A stretch of DNA of 64,000 bases from Pseudoalteromonas sp. (GTDB lineage: Bacteria; Pseudomonadota; Gammaproteobacteria; Enterobacterales; Alteromonadaceae), in NCBI RefSeq assembly GCF_018402495.1, contig NZ_JAGYIU010000001.1, positions 744,001-808,000 on the forward strand, in the 5' to 3' direction. Shown here in pieces: positions 27,757-37,511 of the stretch. Positions within the stretch are counted from its first letter, which is position 1. Every line of letters starts with the position of its first letter. Made by a program: the position numbers and the translations under genes. The notes below the pieces were generated by a model that made no database searches, was not told the DNA's origin, and saw only the letters and a program-made list of their open reading frames with translations.

Positions 27757-29043
27757 ATGTTTAAGCGGGTAATACTATTGGCGTTTGCCATTTTAGGCTT
27801 ACTAAGTGCAATGAGTGCTATATCGTCAGATGAAATAATCAAATCAACTGATTTAGAAGCCACCATGCATGTTGAAAAAATAGTGCTGGGTTCGGGCTGT
27901 TTTTGGGGTGCAGAAAAACGCTACGAAGCACTTAACGGTGTGTTAGACGCTGAATCGGGTTACGCTGATGGCCAAGGATTTAAACCAACATATAGAAATA
28001 TCACTAAGTTATCCCGTCGTTTTGATGAGGATAATTACGCCGAAGTGGTGCAGGTTACCTTTAATAGTAATATTATTTCGGCAAGAGAGCTGTTGCAAAA
28101 TTACTACGAGAGCCACGATCCAACGCAAAAGAATCGTCAGGGTAATGATGTAGGCACGCAATATCGCTCTATTATTTTAACCACTGCCGATCAGCAAGCG
28201 AGTATCGCAAAGGCGGTTACGAATGAGTATCAGCAATTATTAAGTAAAGCCGATTATGGAAAAATAGTGACGCAAATAAAGCCACTAGAGCGCTTTTATT
28301 CGGCTGAAGAGTATCATCAAAATTACCTTGAAAAAAATCCAAACGGCTATTGCCCTGATCATTCAACCGGCGTTGTATTTACTCAAAGTGATAAACCTAA
28401 GGTAGATAATACTGCATTATTAAATGGCAAACAGATTGTCATTTTAGACTCGCAAAGTTATTGCCCTTACTGCGAAAAGTTTAAAGCGGCCGTTGCCAAT
28501 GATTATAAAGGCACAATTCCAATGACTTTCCGCCATGCTGATCAGCTTGATGGGTTAACGATTAAATCGGCGACATGGGCTACGCCTACCATATTATTTT
28601 TAGAAAATGGAATTGAAGTCTATTCTCGCCAAGGCTACATGAATGCAGAGCAATTTTATAAAGCATTAGGCGCATTTAAGCTTGGCAACAGTGAAGCTTA
28701 TAAGGTGGCGTTTAATGCTAAAACCGACAGCCCTTACTGCAAAGAATATGATATTTTTAAAAACACGCCCGATGGCATCTTTATTGATAAATTAAGCGGT
28801 GAGCCATTATTTGATACCCGTGATAGATTTAACTCAGGCACGGGCTGGCTTTCGTTTACCCACCCAATAAAAGACAGTGTAACCCAACATGAGGATAACA
28901 GCTGGGGAATGCAGCGCATTGAGCTTAAGTCTAAAAGTACTGGTATTCACTTAGGGCATTTATTTCCGGGTGAGGGGCCTAGAGGGCAAGATAGATATTG
29001 TATTAATGCGACTGTTTTAGAATTTGTAGCCAGAAAACAGTAA
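27757..29043 (+). CDS. msrAB: Exported MsrA-thioredoxin-MsrB fusion (methionine sulfoxide reductase)
   Basis: 428 residues. The N-terminal hydrophobic segment (residues 4-22) sends it to the periplasm. The MsrA domain (about 40-205) has the catalytic motif GSGCFWGAE with Cys48. A thioredoxin-like domain (about 220-325) has CPYC (Cys236/Cys239), and the MsrB domain (about 335-428) ends with RYCINAT (catalytic Cys415). It should repair oxidised methionine in envelope proteins with a built-in reductant. The MsrB part is unusual: the GCGWPSF motif reads GTGWLSF (Thr362), and the zinc-binding CxxC pairs are absent. The order differs from Neisseria PilB (thioredoxin first). Confidence 0.9.
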   Translation: MFKRVILLAFAILGLLSAMSAISSDEIIKSTDLEATMHVEKIVLGSGCFWGAEKRYEALNGVLDAESGYADGQGFKPTYRNITKLSRRFDEDNYAEVVQVTFNSNIISARELLQNYYESHDPTQKNRQGNDVGTQYRSIILTTADQQASIAKAVTNEYQQLLSKADYGKIVTQIKPLERFYSAEEYHQNYLEKNPNGYCPDHSTGVVFTQSDKPKVDNTALLNGKQIVILDSQSYCPYCEKFKAAVANDYKGTIPMTFRHADQLDGLTIKSATWATPTILFLENGIEVYSRQGYMNAEQFYKALGAFKLGNSEAYKVAFNAKTDSPYCKEYDIFKNTPDGIFIDKLSGEPLFDTRDRFNSGTGWLSFTHPIKDSVTQHEDNSWGMQRIELKSKSTGIHLGHLFPGEGPRGQDRYCINATVLEFVARKQ

Positions 29044-29060
29044 ATTTTAAGCAAAAAAAA

Positions 29061-29100
29061 GCAGCGAGGGTTAAGTAGATACTTAACGGTCGCTGCATTT
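29061..29100 (+). terminator. Hairpin after the msr fusion gene
   Basis: GCAGCGA pairs with TCGCTGC and TTAAGT with ACTTAA. It is followed only by ATTTC, so it is a moderate terminator. It also heads the repeat array described next. Confidence 0.6.
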
Positions 29101-29104
29101 CAAT

Positions 29105-29382
29105 TGACAACATCTTCACACACAATAAAGATTCGGGGGGTTGTATTAGTACAAAACTAATTCTGGCTTATTGTTGTTGATGAGAATGAAAATAAAAACA
29201 ACCCAAGCTCAGTCACCACCGGACTTGAGTTGTTTTTTACACTGACAACATCTTCACACACAATAAAGATTCTTTAGTTTATTGGCGGGTGTAAGGGTAA
29301 AATAAAAACAACTCAAGCTAAGTCACCACCGAACTTGAGCTGTTTTTTACACTGACAACATCTTCACACACAATAAAGATTC
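29105..29382. repeat. Threefold 30-bp repeat linked to terminator-like hairpins
   Basis: A 30-bp sequence beginning TGACAACATCTTCACACAC occurs identically at 29105-29134, 29243-29272 and 29353-29382. Each copy directly follows a hairpin. Hairpins two and three are near-copies of each other (AACAACTCAAGC... with ACTTGAGCTGTTTTTT), giving a 110-bp tandem unit. The hairpins have T-rich tails on both strands. No open frame runs through. Tandem small RNA genes or an untyped intergenic repeat family are both possible. Between 29383 and 29687 the sequence is AT-rich without a gene. Confidence 0.7.
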
Positions 29383-29687
29383 TTTTTTACTAGCTCGTTG
29401 TTACAAACTAATGAAATCTGATTTAAGTAACACGTTTTATAATTTTTAGCGTGTTGCTGTTTGGTTAAGTGAACTTTAGAGCTTTTACTCAATCTCGACA
29501 AGCGATAAAAACAAAACTAATAAGTGAAAAAAACTAACCTATGGAGCTTTAGATTTCCATAATAAATAAGGTATTGATAAATAATAGTTTTATTTTATTG
29601 CGGTAGGGAAATATTTAATAAATAAAAGTTGCACACTTTTAATTTAGCTAAAAAAGCGCCCAACAAGGAGCGCTTAATTCAAGCTTG

Positions 29688-30575
29688 CTATTTAGTTTGC
29701 CTAAAGGTGTTAATCACCCATTTTGCAAACAGATCGAGAGGGTGATTAGCGGTACTTGAGCCATGCTGTACTAAATAATATTTGTCTTTTGTTGTTAGTG
29801 GTTGCTCAAACAGTTTGTAAAGCCATTGCTCATCCAGCCAGCTTTGGCTTATTGGCAAAGGAATAAGTGCAATGCCCATACCTTGCTGTGCAGCCCGTGC
29901 TACGCCAAACATACTGTCTATTTGAATAATTTGTGCAGGGGAAAAGTCATCAATACCGACTTTTTCAGCCCATTGATGCCACGCCCAAGGCCGTGCTTTG
30001 TGAACAATAAGCGGCACTTGATTTAGTGCCTGGCAGTGATCGTTTTGCCACTGATCGAGCAGCTTTTTATTACACGCTGGGATATATTCTAAATTAAATA
30101 ACTCAGTAGCCAGCCCATCAAGCGGTTTACTTGAAGATAAAATGATTGATAAATCACTTTGGCGAGTCAGCTCTTTGCGCGTTTTAAGGGTATCCATGTG
30201 TAAATTAATATTAGGATGCTCACTCGTCCACTCACTCAGTTTTGGCATTAGCAATTCACTGGCAAAAAACTCGGGCAGGGTAATGGTTAAATTTACATTT
30301 TGTTGTAACTGACTAAATTCGGTGATGGTGCTTTCCAGCATATTTATAATGGGGTAAATCGCTTCAAAAAAGTTTTTACCAGCTGGCGTTAAGCTTATGG
30401 AACGGGTTTGCCTTTGAAATAAATCAATGCCCAGCTGCTCTTCAAGCTGTTTAATTTGATGGCTAACCGCAGACGGTGTTAAGTACAGCTCTTTGGCGGC
30501 ATGTTTGAAACTAAGACTTTTTGCGGCAAAACAAAAAGAGCGAAGGCCGCGAATAGGTGTTTGCATGGTATCCAA
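29688..30575 (-). CDS. LysR-family transcriptional regulator (GcvA-like)
   Basis: 295 residues. The N-terminal winged helix-turn-helix includes SLSFKHAAKELYLTPSAVSH and QIKQLEEQLGIDLFQRQTRS, typical of the GcvA branch. The substrate-binding domain follows with the end block GMGIALIPLPISQSWLDEQ. The target genes are unknown. Its upstream neighbours are the convergent-side catabolic operon, separated by a terminator, and nothing suggests co-transcription. The effector cannot be deduced. Confidence 0.88.
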   Translation of the reverse strand: MDTMQTPIRGLRSFCFAAKSLSFKHAAKELYLTPSAVSHQIKQLEEQLGIDLFQRQTRSISLTPAGKNFFEAIYPIINMLESTITEFSQLQQNVNLTITLPEFFASELLMPKLSEWTSEHPNINLHMDTLKTRKELTRQSDLSIILSSSKPLDGLATELFNLEYIPACNKKLLDQWQNDHCQALNQVPLIVHKARPWAWHQWAEKVGIDDFSPAQIIQIDSMFGVARAAQQGMGIALIPLPISQSWLDEQWLYKLFEQPLTTKDKYYLVQHGSSTANHPLDLFAKWVINTFRQTK

Positions 30576-30724
30576 TATAAAGTTATTTCAATCACCTTAT
30601 TACAGGCAATTATTAAACCAAAAATAAAAGTTAACTATATCAGTTATTTAATTTTTTTATTAGGGCGAATTCACCTAAGTGGTGCGTTAAATTGTCACTA
30701 TAGTGCAAAAACTAAAATAAAGGC

Positions 30725-30753
30725 AAAAAAAATCCCTCTTGCGAGGGATTTTG
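30725..30753. terminator. Bidirectional terminator at the end of the liu operon
   Basis: AAAATCCCTC pairs with GAGGGATTTT over a four-base loop, with an A run on the left giving a T tail for minus-strand transcripts. Confidence 0.8.
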
Positions 30754-30814
30754 GGTAACTCAGCGCCATTGGCACTGGGAATGAGGTCGTTACATGGTGA
30801 ACTACTAAAGACGC

Positions 30815-31471
30815 TTAAAAAACCATCTCAGGAATATCACCGTCAACAAGCAATTTGCCCGCTGTTTTACTAATAATTTCATCAACAGACACGCCAGGAG
30901 CTCGTTCTAGCAAATGAAATGCGCCGTCTTTAACTTCTAATACGGCTAAATCGGTTACTATTTTTTTAACGCAGTTAACGCCCGTTAGCGGTAACGTACA
31001 GCTTTCTAATAATTTAGAATCGCCGTGTTTGCTGGCATGGGTCATGGTAACAATAATGTTTTTTGCACCGGCGACTAAATCCATCGCACCGCCCATACCT
31101 TTAATTAATTTTTTAGGGATCATCCATGAGGCTATAGACCCGTTTTGGTCTACCTCAAACGCGCCCAGAACAGTTAAGTCTACATGACCACCCCGTATCA
31201 TGGCAAAACTATCTGCACTATTAAATATAGCTGCACCGGTAGCTGCCGTCACGGTTTCTTTACCCGCGTTGATCATATCGGCATCTACTGTGTCTTTGGT
31301 TGGGTATTCACCCATACCTAATAGGCCATTTTCGGACTGTAGCATAACTTCTATGCCATCGGGTACATAGTTTGCGACGAGTGTCGGAATACCTATGCCT
31401 AAATTAACATAGTACCCATCTTGTAGCTCTTGAGCGACGCGCATTGCGACTTGTTCACGTGATAATGCCAT
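30815..31471 (-). CDS. scoB: 3-oxoacid CoA-transferase, subunit B
   Basis: 218 residues. The motif SENGLLGMGEYP contains the catalytic glutamate of class I CoA transferases, and YVNLGIGIPTLVANYVPDG is the usual N-terminal region. Together with subunit A it moves CoA from succinyl-CoA to acetoacetate, the last product of leucine breakdown. It lies 15 bases after subunit A and is the last gene of the liu operon, followed by a terminator. Confidence 0.92.
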   Translation of the reverse strand: MALSREQVAMRVAQELQDGYYVNLGIGIPTLVANYVPDGIEVMLQSENGLLGMGEYPTKDTVDADMINAGKETVTAATGAAIFNSADSFAMIRGGHVDLTVLGAFEVDQNGSIASWMIPKKLIKGMGGAMDLVAGAKNIIVTMTHASKHGDSKLLESCTLPLTGVNCVKKIVTDLAVLEVKDGAFHLLERAPGVSVDEIISKTAGKLLVDGDIPEMVF

Positions 31472-31486
31472 TTTAAGTGCTCCTGC

Positions 31487-32185
31487 TTAATCTCGTGTGG
31501 TAACACGTTCAATGCGTTTTTCAAAGTTGCCCTTGATCACGCGGTTTACAAAAATGCCAGGGGTATGAATTTGGCTTGGCTCTAGCTCACCGGGTTCAAC
31601 AATCTCTTCCACTTCGGCAACGGTAATTTTACCTGCGGTTGCGGCCATGGGGTTAAAGTTCATTGCGGTATGGCGAAACACTAAATTACCGTAGCGGTCT
31701 GCTTTCCATGCTTTTACAATGGCAAATTCACCTGTGATTGACTCTTCTAAAATATAAGGGCGACCATTAAATTCTTTTACTTCTTTACCCTCAGCTACTG
31801 GTGTACCGTAACCCGTGGCGGTATAAAAAGCAGGAATACCGGCACCACCAGCACGCATTTTTTCTGCTAGGGTCCCTTGCGGTGTTAACTCTACATCAAT
31901 TTCGCCATTCAGTAGTTGTTGCTCAAAAAGGGCATTTTCGCCCACATAAGAGGCAACCACTTTTTTAATTTGTTTGTCTTGTAATAAAAGCCCTAAACCA
32001 AAGTCATCAACGCCGCAATTGTTCGATACGACCGTTAACTCTTTGGTCTGCATTTTTTTAATTTGTGCTATTAATCCCTCGGGAATACCGCATAAACCAA
32101 AACCACCAGCGATGATAGTATCGCCGTCTTTTAAACCTTCCATTGCAGCTTCATAACTCGAAACTACTTTATCAAAACCGGCCAT
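31487..32185 (-). CDS. scoA: 3-oxoacid CoA-transferase, subunit A
   Basis: 232 residues. [19 protein letters not shown] is the glycine-rich CoA-binding signature of the alpha subunit, and [20 protein letters not shown] is equally typical. It pairs with subunit B to activate acetoacetate as acetoacetyl-CoA, linking leucine degradation to thiolase. It lies 29 bases after the HMG-CoA lyase gene in the same operon, with GGAGTCACTC before the ATG. Confidence 0.93.
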   Translation of the reverse strand: MAGFDKVVSSYEAAMEGLKDGDTIIAGGFGLCGIPEGLIAQIKKMQTKELTVVSNNCGVDDFGLGLLLQDKQIKKVVASYVGENALFEQQLLNGEIDVELTPQGTLAEKMRAGGAGIPAFYTATGYGTPVAEGKEVKEFNGRPYILEESITGEFAIVKAWKADRYGNLVFRHTAMNFNPMAATAGKITVAEVEEIVEPGELEPSQIHTPGIFVNRVIKGNFEKRIERVTTRD

Positions 32186-32214
32186 GAGTGACTCCTCATT
32201 CTATGCTATTGCAA

Positions 32215-33111
32215 TTATTGTGTGTGTAATGCCACTGAAACTTTACTAACAGGCTGTTTATTAAGCGCATTAGTAATTTGCCAACCTGCTTGTGCAAGCC
32301 TTTTTAAATCAATTCCGTGTTCAATGCCAAGCCCTTGCAGTAAGTAAACTACATCTTCGGTGGCAACATTTCCTGACGCACCCTTAGCGTAAGGGCAGCC
32401 ACCAAGGCCTGCAACGGCAGCGTCAACCGTTGAAATACCTAGGCTTAAGGCAGCGTAAATATTTGTGAGCGCCTGTCCATATGTATCATGAAAGTGCACT
32501 GCAAGTTTACTTTTATCAATATGCTTAAGCAGCAATGTGAGCAGCTCAGTCACTTTACCTGCGGTGCCAACACCAATAGTATCGCCAAGGCTCACTTCAT
32601 AGCAGCCAAGTGCTAATAACTTTTGTGCCACGTTTAAAACAACCTGAGGGTCAACGTCTCCCTCATAAGGGCAGCCTAAAACACAGCTTACATAGCCTCG
32701 AACGCGTATATTATTCGCTTTAGCAAAAGTCATTACCTCGCTAAAACGATCAATACTTTGCGCTATTGAACAATTTATATTTTTTTGACAAAACGCTTCG
32801 CTGGCCGCCGTAAATATAGCAAATTCTTTAATACCAACAGCATGCGCAGCTTGTGCGCCTTTTAAATTTGGTGTTAAGGCACTTAAATTAATCTCTGGAA
32901 GGTCAAGCGCACTGATCACCTCGCTTGAGTCTGCCATTTGTGGCACCCATTTTGGGGATACAAACGCACCAGCTTCTATATCTTTTAATCCCGCTGCGGC
33001 GAGGGCATTAATAAGTGTTACTTTATCTTCAGTGCTGACGGTTTTTTCATTTTGTAAGCCATCACGTGCACCCACTTCAACAATACGAACTTTGTTTGCA
33101 AAGGCACTCAT
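32215..33111 (-). CDS. liuE: Hydroxymethylglutaryl-CoA lyase
   Basis: 298 residues. It splits HMG-CoA into acetoacetate and acetyl-CoA, the final carbon-cutting step for leucine. It has the HMGL-like TIM barrel with VEVGARDGLQNE at the N-terminus, the metal-binding HFHDTYGQAL, and the catalytic cysteine segment GLGGCPYAKGASGN. Its start overlaps the end of liuD by one base. The length is normal for bacterial lyases. Confidence 0.95.
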   Translation of the reverse strand: MSAFANKVRIVEVGARDGLQNEKTVSTEDKVTLINALAAAGLKDIEAGAFVSPKWVPQMADSSEVISALDLPEINLSALTPNLKGAQAAHAVGIKEFAIFTAASEAFCQKNINCSIAQSIDRFSEVMTFAKANNIRVRGYVSCVLGCPYEGDVDPQVVLNVAQKLLALGCYEVSLGDTIGVGTAGKVTELLTLLLKHIDKSKLAVHFHDTYGQALTNIYAALSLGISTVDAAVAGLGGCPYAKGASGNVATEDVVYLLQGLGIEHGIDLKRLAQAGWQITNALNKQPVSKVSVALHTQ

Positions 33112-35102
33112 TAAGCACCTTCCTGCACAGTCGTATCTTCAACAATGGCTAACAGCGCGCCATGTGAAACTAGTTCACCTTCACCAAAGCAGTAACTCTG
33201 TAATATGCCGTCATGCGGTGCATTAAGTGTATATTCCATTTTCATAGCTTCGATAATAACAACGGCATCACCTTTGCTGATAGTGCTACCTACTTCAATT
33301 AAATGTTTTACCACCGTGCCATTGAGTGGCGCAGCGAGCGGCAGCGCGTCATTTTCGTGTGAACTAATATAATGTTTATCAACACGTTCAAACTTAGTTT
33401 GTAGTGCTTTATTCATTACAGTGATTACATTGTCAGTTATGCTGACATGTGCGCTGTGCTTTTCACCGTTAATAAATACGTTGCACACACCATTATTTAG
33501 CGTCCCTTGTACACTGTATACGCCCGCGATGTGTGTCACATTGTAACCCTGCGCAGTTTTGATAGCGCCTAGCGGTAAATCTACAAATGGGATTTTAATT
33601 GCCTGCGGTGCATTTAAAGTAAACCCACTCAGCTGTTGCCAAGGGCTGGCGCTATTAGTGTGTGCTTGGTGCGTGTTTAACGACTCTAAATACGCAAAAG
33701 CGGCAATAAGCTGGCTTGATAGCAATAATGACTCATCAACTACAGCGAGTGAATCACCTTGCTCAGCAATAAAGTGTGTACTTGGCGCGCCTTGTTTAAA
33801 ACTTGCGTGGCAAGCTAAGTTATGTAAAAAGCCAATATTGGTACTAAAGCCGGCTAAATGAAATTGCTCAAGCGCCTGTTGCAAACGAGAAAGCGCTTGT
33901 TCGCGATTATCATCATGAACAATTAACTTTGCGATCATTGGGTCGTAATAAGGGCTTATTTCATCACCTTGGGCAATCCCGGTATCTATGCGTACAAATT
34001 CACTATTAACGGGGACGTGTAACGCTTCAATAGTACCTGAACACGGGATAAAGTCATTTGCTGGGTCTTCGGCGTAAATACGCGCTTCAAAGCTATGGCC
34101 TTGCAGTTGAATATCAGATTGCTTTAACGGCAGTGTTTGCCCGCCCGCAATATTAATTTGCCAGTTTACTAAATCAACGCCGGTTACCATTTCGGTCACT
34201 GGGTGCTCTACTTGCAGACGAGTGTTCATTTCCATAAAGAAAAATTCATTACCGCAAAGTAAAAACTCAACAGTACCCGCACCACGGTAATTAATGGCTA
34301 ATGCACAGCGCACAGCCGCTTCGCCCATTTCTTTACGCAGCGCGTCAGATAAACCTGGAGCAGGGGCTTCTTCAATCACCTTTTGGTGTCGGCGTTGCAA
34401 CGAACAGTCACGATCACCCAAATAAACACAGTTACCGTGATTATCTGCAAATACTTGTACTTCCACATGGCGAGGTTGATTAACGTAGCGCTCTAATAGC
34501 ACTAAATCGTTACCAAAACCGGCAATGGCTTCACGTTGGGCGCCTTCAAGTGCAGTTATAAAGTCTTTCGGCTTTTCTACCACTCGCATCCCTTTACCGC
34601 CACCGCCAAAGGCCGCTTTGATAAGAACAGGGTAACCAATTTTTTCAGCCTCAGATTGCAAAAAAGCAGGGTCTTGTTTATCACCATAGTAACCAGGTAC
34701 CAAAGGAACGTTAGCCGCGGCCATTATTTCTTTAGCACGGGTTTTTGAGCCCATTGCTTCAATACTCGTTGCTGGTGGGCCAATAAAAGCAATGTTATTT
34801 GCTTCACAGGCTTTAGCAAATTCGCTATTTTCAGATAAAAAGCCGTAGCCTGGATGAATGCAATCAGCGCCACTGGCTTTAGCAACCTGTAAAATTTTAT
34901 CTGCGACTAGGTATGAATCTTTACTTGGCGCAGCACCAATATGGTAGGCTTCGTCGGCCATTTTTACATGTTGCGCGTTTTTATCTGCATCTGAATACAC
35001 CGCAACCGTGGTTAAGCCCATTTGCTTTGCGGTGCGCATAATACGACAGGCAATTTCGCCACGGTTAGCAATCAGAATTTTTTGTAATTGTACTGTGTTC
35101 AT
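33111..35102 (-). CDS. liuD: 3-methylcrotonyl-CoA carboxylase, biotin-carrying alpha subunit
   Basis: 663 residues from the ATG at 35102, which has AGGA six bases upstream; an earlier ATG at 35123 lies inside liuC. Domains: biotin carboxylase (about 1-450, with KILIANRGEIACRI, KAAFGGGGKGMR and EMNTRLQVEHPVTE), then a linking domain, then a biotinyl domain with the modified lysine in EAMKMEYTL. It works with LiuB to carboxylate 3-methylcrotonyl-CoA. It sits between liuC and liuE in the leucine operon. Confidence 0.95.
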   Translation of the reverse strand: MNTVQLQKILIANRGEIACRIMRTAKQMGLTTVAVYSDADKNAQHVKMADEAYHIGAAPSKDSYLVADKILQVAKASGADCIHPGYGFLSENSEFAKACEANNIAFIGPPATSIEAMGSKTRAKEIMAAANVPLVPGYYGDKQDPAFLQSEAEKIGYPVLIKAAFGGGGKGMRVVEKPKDFITALEGAQREAIAGFGNDLVLLERYVNQPRHVEVQVFADNHGNCVYLGDRDCSLQRRHQKVIEEAPAPGLSDALRKEMGEAAVRCALAINYRGAGTVEFLLCGNEFFFMEMNTRLQVEHPVTEMVTGVDLVNWQINIAGGQTLPLKQSDIQLQGHSFEARIYAEDPANDFIPCSGTIEALHVPVNSEFVRIDTGIAQGDEISPYYDPMIAKLIVHDDNREQALSRLQQALEQFHLAGFSTNIGFLHNLACHASFKQGAPSTHFIAEQGDSLAVVDESLLLSSQLIAAFAYLESLNTHQAHTNSASPWQQLSGFTLNAPQAIKIPFVDLPLGAIKTAQGYNVTHIAGVYSVQGTLNNGVCNVFINGEKHSAHVSITDNVITVMNKALQTKFERVDKHYISSHENDALPLAAPLNGTVVKHLIEVGSTISKGDAVVIIEAMKMEYTLNAPHDGILQSYCFGEGELVSHGALLAIVEDTTVQEGA

Positions 35103-35110
35103 AATGCGTC

Positions 35111-35881
35111 CTAGAGTTGCCATTGGGGAGGGCGTTTATCAAAAAAGGCGCTCAGTCCTTCTTGGCCTTCAGTTGATACACGAATTTTAGCTATACGCTC
35201 TGCAGTCAGTGCAATTAGCTCCTCGTTTATCTCTTTATTGGCAACATCGTTAATAAGTGCTTTTGCGGCTTTAACGGCAATAGGGCCGTTATCAATCAAG
35301 GTTTGCAGCAAATTATCGAGGGCTGTCTCTAAGTTCCCAGTAATTTGATGCACTAAACCCAGTTGCTTTGCTGTGTGGGCATCAAACACTTCTGCAGTTA
35401 AAAAGTATCTGCGTGCAGCACGCTCACCAATGGCCTTAATCACATAAGGGCTGATCACGGCAGGTATTAGCCCAAGTTTAACTTCACTTAAACAAAATTG
35501 TGCATCGTCTTTACTAAGCGCAATATCACAGCAGGCAATTAAGCCTAATGCCCCACCAAAGGCGGCACCTTGTACCGCACAAATTGTAGGATGCGGGCTC
35601 TGTGCTAATACTTGCATAAGTTTAGCCAGCTGCATTGAATCAGCTAGGTTATCGTTATAGTTATTATCCGCCATTGATTTCATCCAGGCTAAGTCGGCAC
35701 CGGCTGAAAAATGTTTACCTTCGGTTTTGAGTACTAAAGCACGAATATCGAGCGTATTAGCATGTTCAATACATTGAATAAGCTCATGGATAACGTCGCT
35801 ATTAAACGCATTACGTTTTTCTGGGCGGCTTAAAACAAGCACAGCCACATTAGATTTTGTTATTTGTAGTGTTACTGACAT
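35111..35881 (-). CDS. liuC: Methylglutaconyl-CoA hydratase (crotonase family)
   Basis: 256 residues. It adds water to 3-methylglutaconyl-CoA to give HMG-CoA. The crotonase oxyanion-hole motifs are visible as HFSAGADLAWMKSM and GAAFGGALGLIACCDIAL, with the downstream SEVKLGLIPAVISPYV. The assignment to this substrate rests on its place between liuB and liuD. It starts 12 bases after liuB. Confidence 0.92.
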   Translation of the reverse strand: MSVTLQITKSNVAVLVLSRPEKRNAFNSDVIHELIQCIEHANTLDIRALVLKTEGKHFSAGADLAWMKSMADNNYNDNLADSMQLAKLMQVLAQSPHPTICAVQGAAFGGALGLIACCDIALSKDDAQFCLSEVKLGLIPAVISPYVIKAIGERAARRYFLTAEVFDAHTAKQLGLVHQITGNLETALDNLLQTLIDNGPIAVKAAKALINDVANKEINEELIALTAERIAKIRVSTEGQEGLSAFFDKRPPQWQL

Positions 35882-35893
35882 TTTAAGCTCCGG

Positions 35894-37501
35894 TTACATT
35901 CTAAATACGCCAAACTTAGACTCACGCTGCGGAGCGTTTTTAGCCGCCGTTAATGCAAGCCCTAACACATTGCGTGTATCAACAGGATCTATAATGCCAT
36001 CGTCCCATAAGCGAGCACTGGCATAATAAGGATGACCTTGTTGTTCGTATTGACTAATAATTGGCTTTTTAAAATCGCTAACTTCTTGCTCGCTCATGCT
36101 TTCGCCTTTACGGGCTAATCCATCTTGTTTAACTTGTGCCATAACACCGGCAGCTTGCTCACCACCCATGACTGAAATACGGGCATTCGGCCACATCCAC
36201 ATCATGGTCGGTTCAAATGCACGGCCACACATTCCATAATTGCCGGCGCCATAAGAGCCACCAATAAGCACGGTAAATTTTGGTACATCGGCACACGATA
36301 CGGCCATTACCATTTTGGCGCCATGTTTAGCAATGCCTTCGGCTTCGTATTTTTTACCAACCATAAAGCCAGTAATGTTTTGTAAAAATACTAAAGGAAT
36401 GTTTCGCTGGGCACACAGCTGAATAAAGTGCGCGCCTTTTTGCGCCGACTCACTAAATAAAATACCGTTATTAGCCACTATGCCCACTGGGTTGCCATAA
36501 ATGCTGGCAAAGCCTGTCACCAGTGTTTCGCCAAAGTAACGTTTAAATTCATCAAATGACGAGTCATCAACAGTGCGGGCTATTACTTCACGCACATCAA
36601 ATGGCTTTTTAAGATCAGTACCCACAATGCCGTAAAGCTCGTTAATGTCGTAACGGGGAGCTTTTACCTCATCTAATAATGGGGCGGTAGGGCGTGTGTA
36701 ATTAATTCGCGCTATACATTGGCGTGCAATAGATAATGCATGCGCATCATTTTCAGCGTAATGATCCGCCACACCCGATGTTTTACAATGAACATCGGCG
36801 CCGCCAAGCTCTTCTGCGGTAACTTCTTCACCGGTTGCCGCTTTTACCAGTGGTGGGCCTGCTAAAAATATAGTGCCTTGCTCTTTTACGATGATACTTT
36901 CATCAGCCATCGCCGGTACATACGCACCGCCTGCGGTACATAAGCCCATAACCACGGCAATTTGTGGAATGCCTTTACCCGACATACGTGCTTGATTGTA
37001 AAAAATACGCCCAAAATGCAGTTTGTCTGGAAATACATCGTCTTGCTCTGGCAGGTTGGCACCGCCAGAATCAACTAAGTAAATACACGGTAAGTGGCAA
37101 CGCTCAGCAATATCTTGTGCGCGTAAATGCTTTTTAACAGTAAGCGGGAAATAGGTGCCACCTTTAACTGTCGCGTCGTTTGCAATCACCATACATTCAA
37201 CGCCTTTTACGCGACCAATACCGGCAACCACACCGGCACAAGGTATCTCTTGTTCATACACACCAAATGCAGCAAATTGCGATATTTCTAAAAAGGGTGA
37301 GCCTTCATCTAATAAAGTACTGATACGGTCACGAACAAACAGCTTTCCTCTGCTTTCATGGCGCTCTTTAAGTGCAGCGCCACCACCTAAGCTAATATTG
37401 GCAACTTTATCGCGTAAATCATCCACCAGCGCCGACATGTTTTTGTGGTTTTGCACAAAATTTGGATCATGCGGATTAACGCTCGATTTTAAAATCGTCA
37501 T
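35894..37501 (-). CDS. liuB: 3-methylcrotonyl-CoA carboxylase, carboxyltransferase (beta) subunit
   Basis: 535 residues. Carboxyltransferase fold with the acyl-CoA and carboxybiotin halves. [20 protein letters not shown] and [18 protein letters not shown] are specific for methylcrotonyl-CoA carboxylase beta chains, as is [18 protein letters not shown]. It carries out the second half-reaction with LiuD. It starts 10 bases after liuA, and its length agrees with the family. Confidence 0.96.
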   Translation of the reverse strand: MTILKSSVNPHDPNFVQNHKNMSALVDDLRDKVANISLGGGAALKERHESRGKLFVRDRISTLLDEGSPFLEISQFAAFGVYEQEIPCAGVVAGIGRVKGVECMVIANDATVKGGTYFPLTVKKHLRAQDIAERCHLPCIYLVDSGGANLPEQDDVFPDKLHFGRIFYNQARMSGKGIPQIAVVMGLCTAGGAYVPAMADESIIVKEQGTIFLAGPPLVKAATGEEVTAEELGGADVHCKTSGVADHYAENDAHALSIARQCIARINYTRPTAPLLDEVKAPRYDINELYGIVGTDLKKPFDVREVIARTVDDSSFDEFKRYFGETLVTGFASIYGNPVGIVANNGILFSESAQKGAHFIQLCAQRNIPLVFLQNITGFMVGKKYEAEGIAKHGAKMVMAVSCADVPKFTVLIGGSYGAGNYGMCGRAFEPTMMWMWPNARISVMGGEQAAGVMAQVKQDGLARKGESMSEQEVSDFKKPIISQYEQQGHPYYASARLWDDGIIDPVDTRNVLGLALTAAKNAPQRESKFGVFRM

Positions 37502-37511
37502 AAATTAATCC

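Noticed and set aside
29105..29382. Possible CRISPR array
   Set aside because: Only three repeat copies with unequal spacing (138 and 110 bp); the intervening sequences are themselves repeated hairpins and no cas gene is present.
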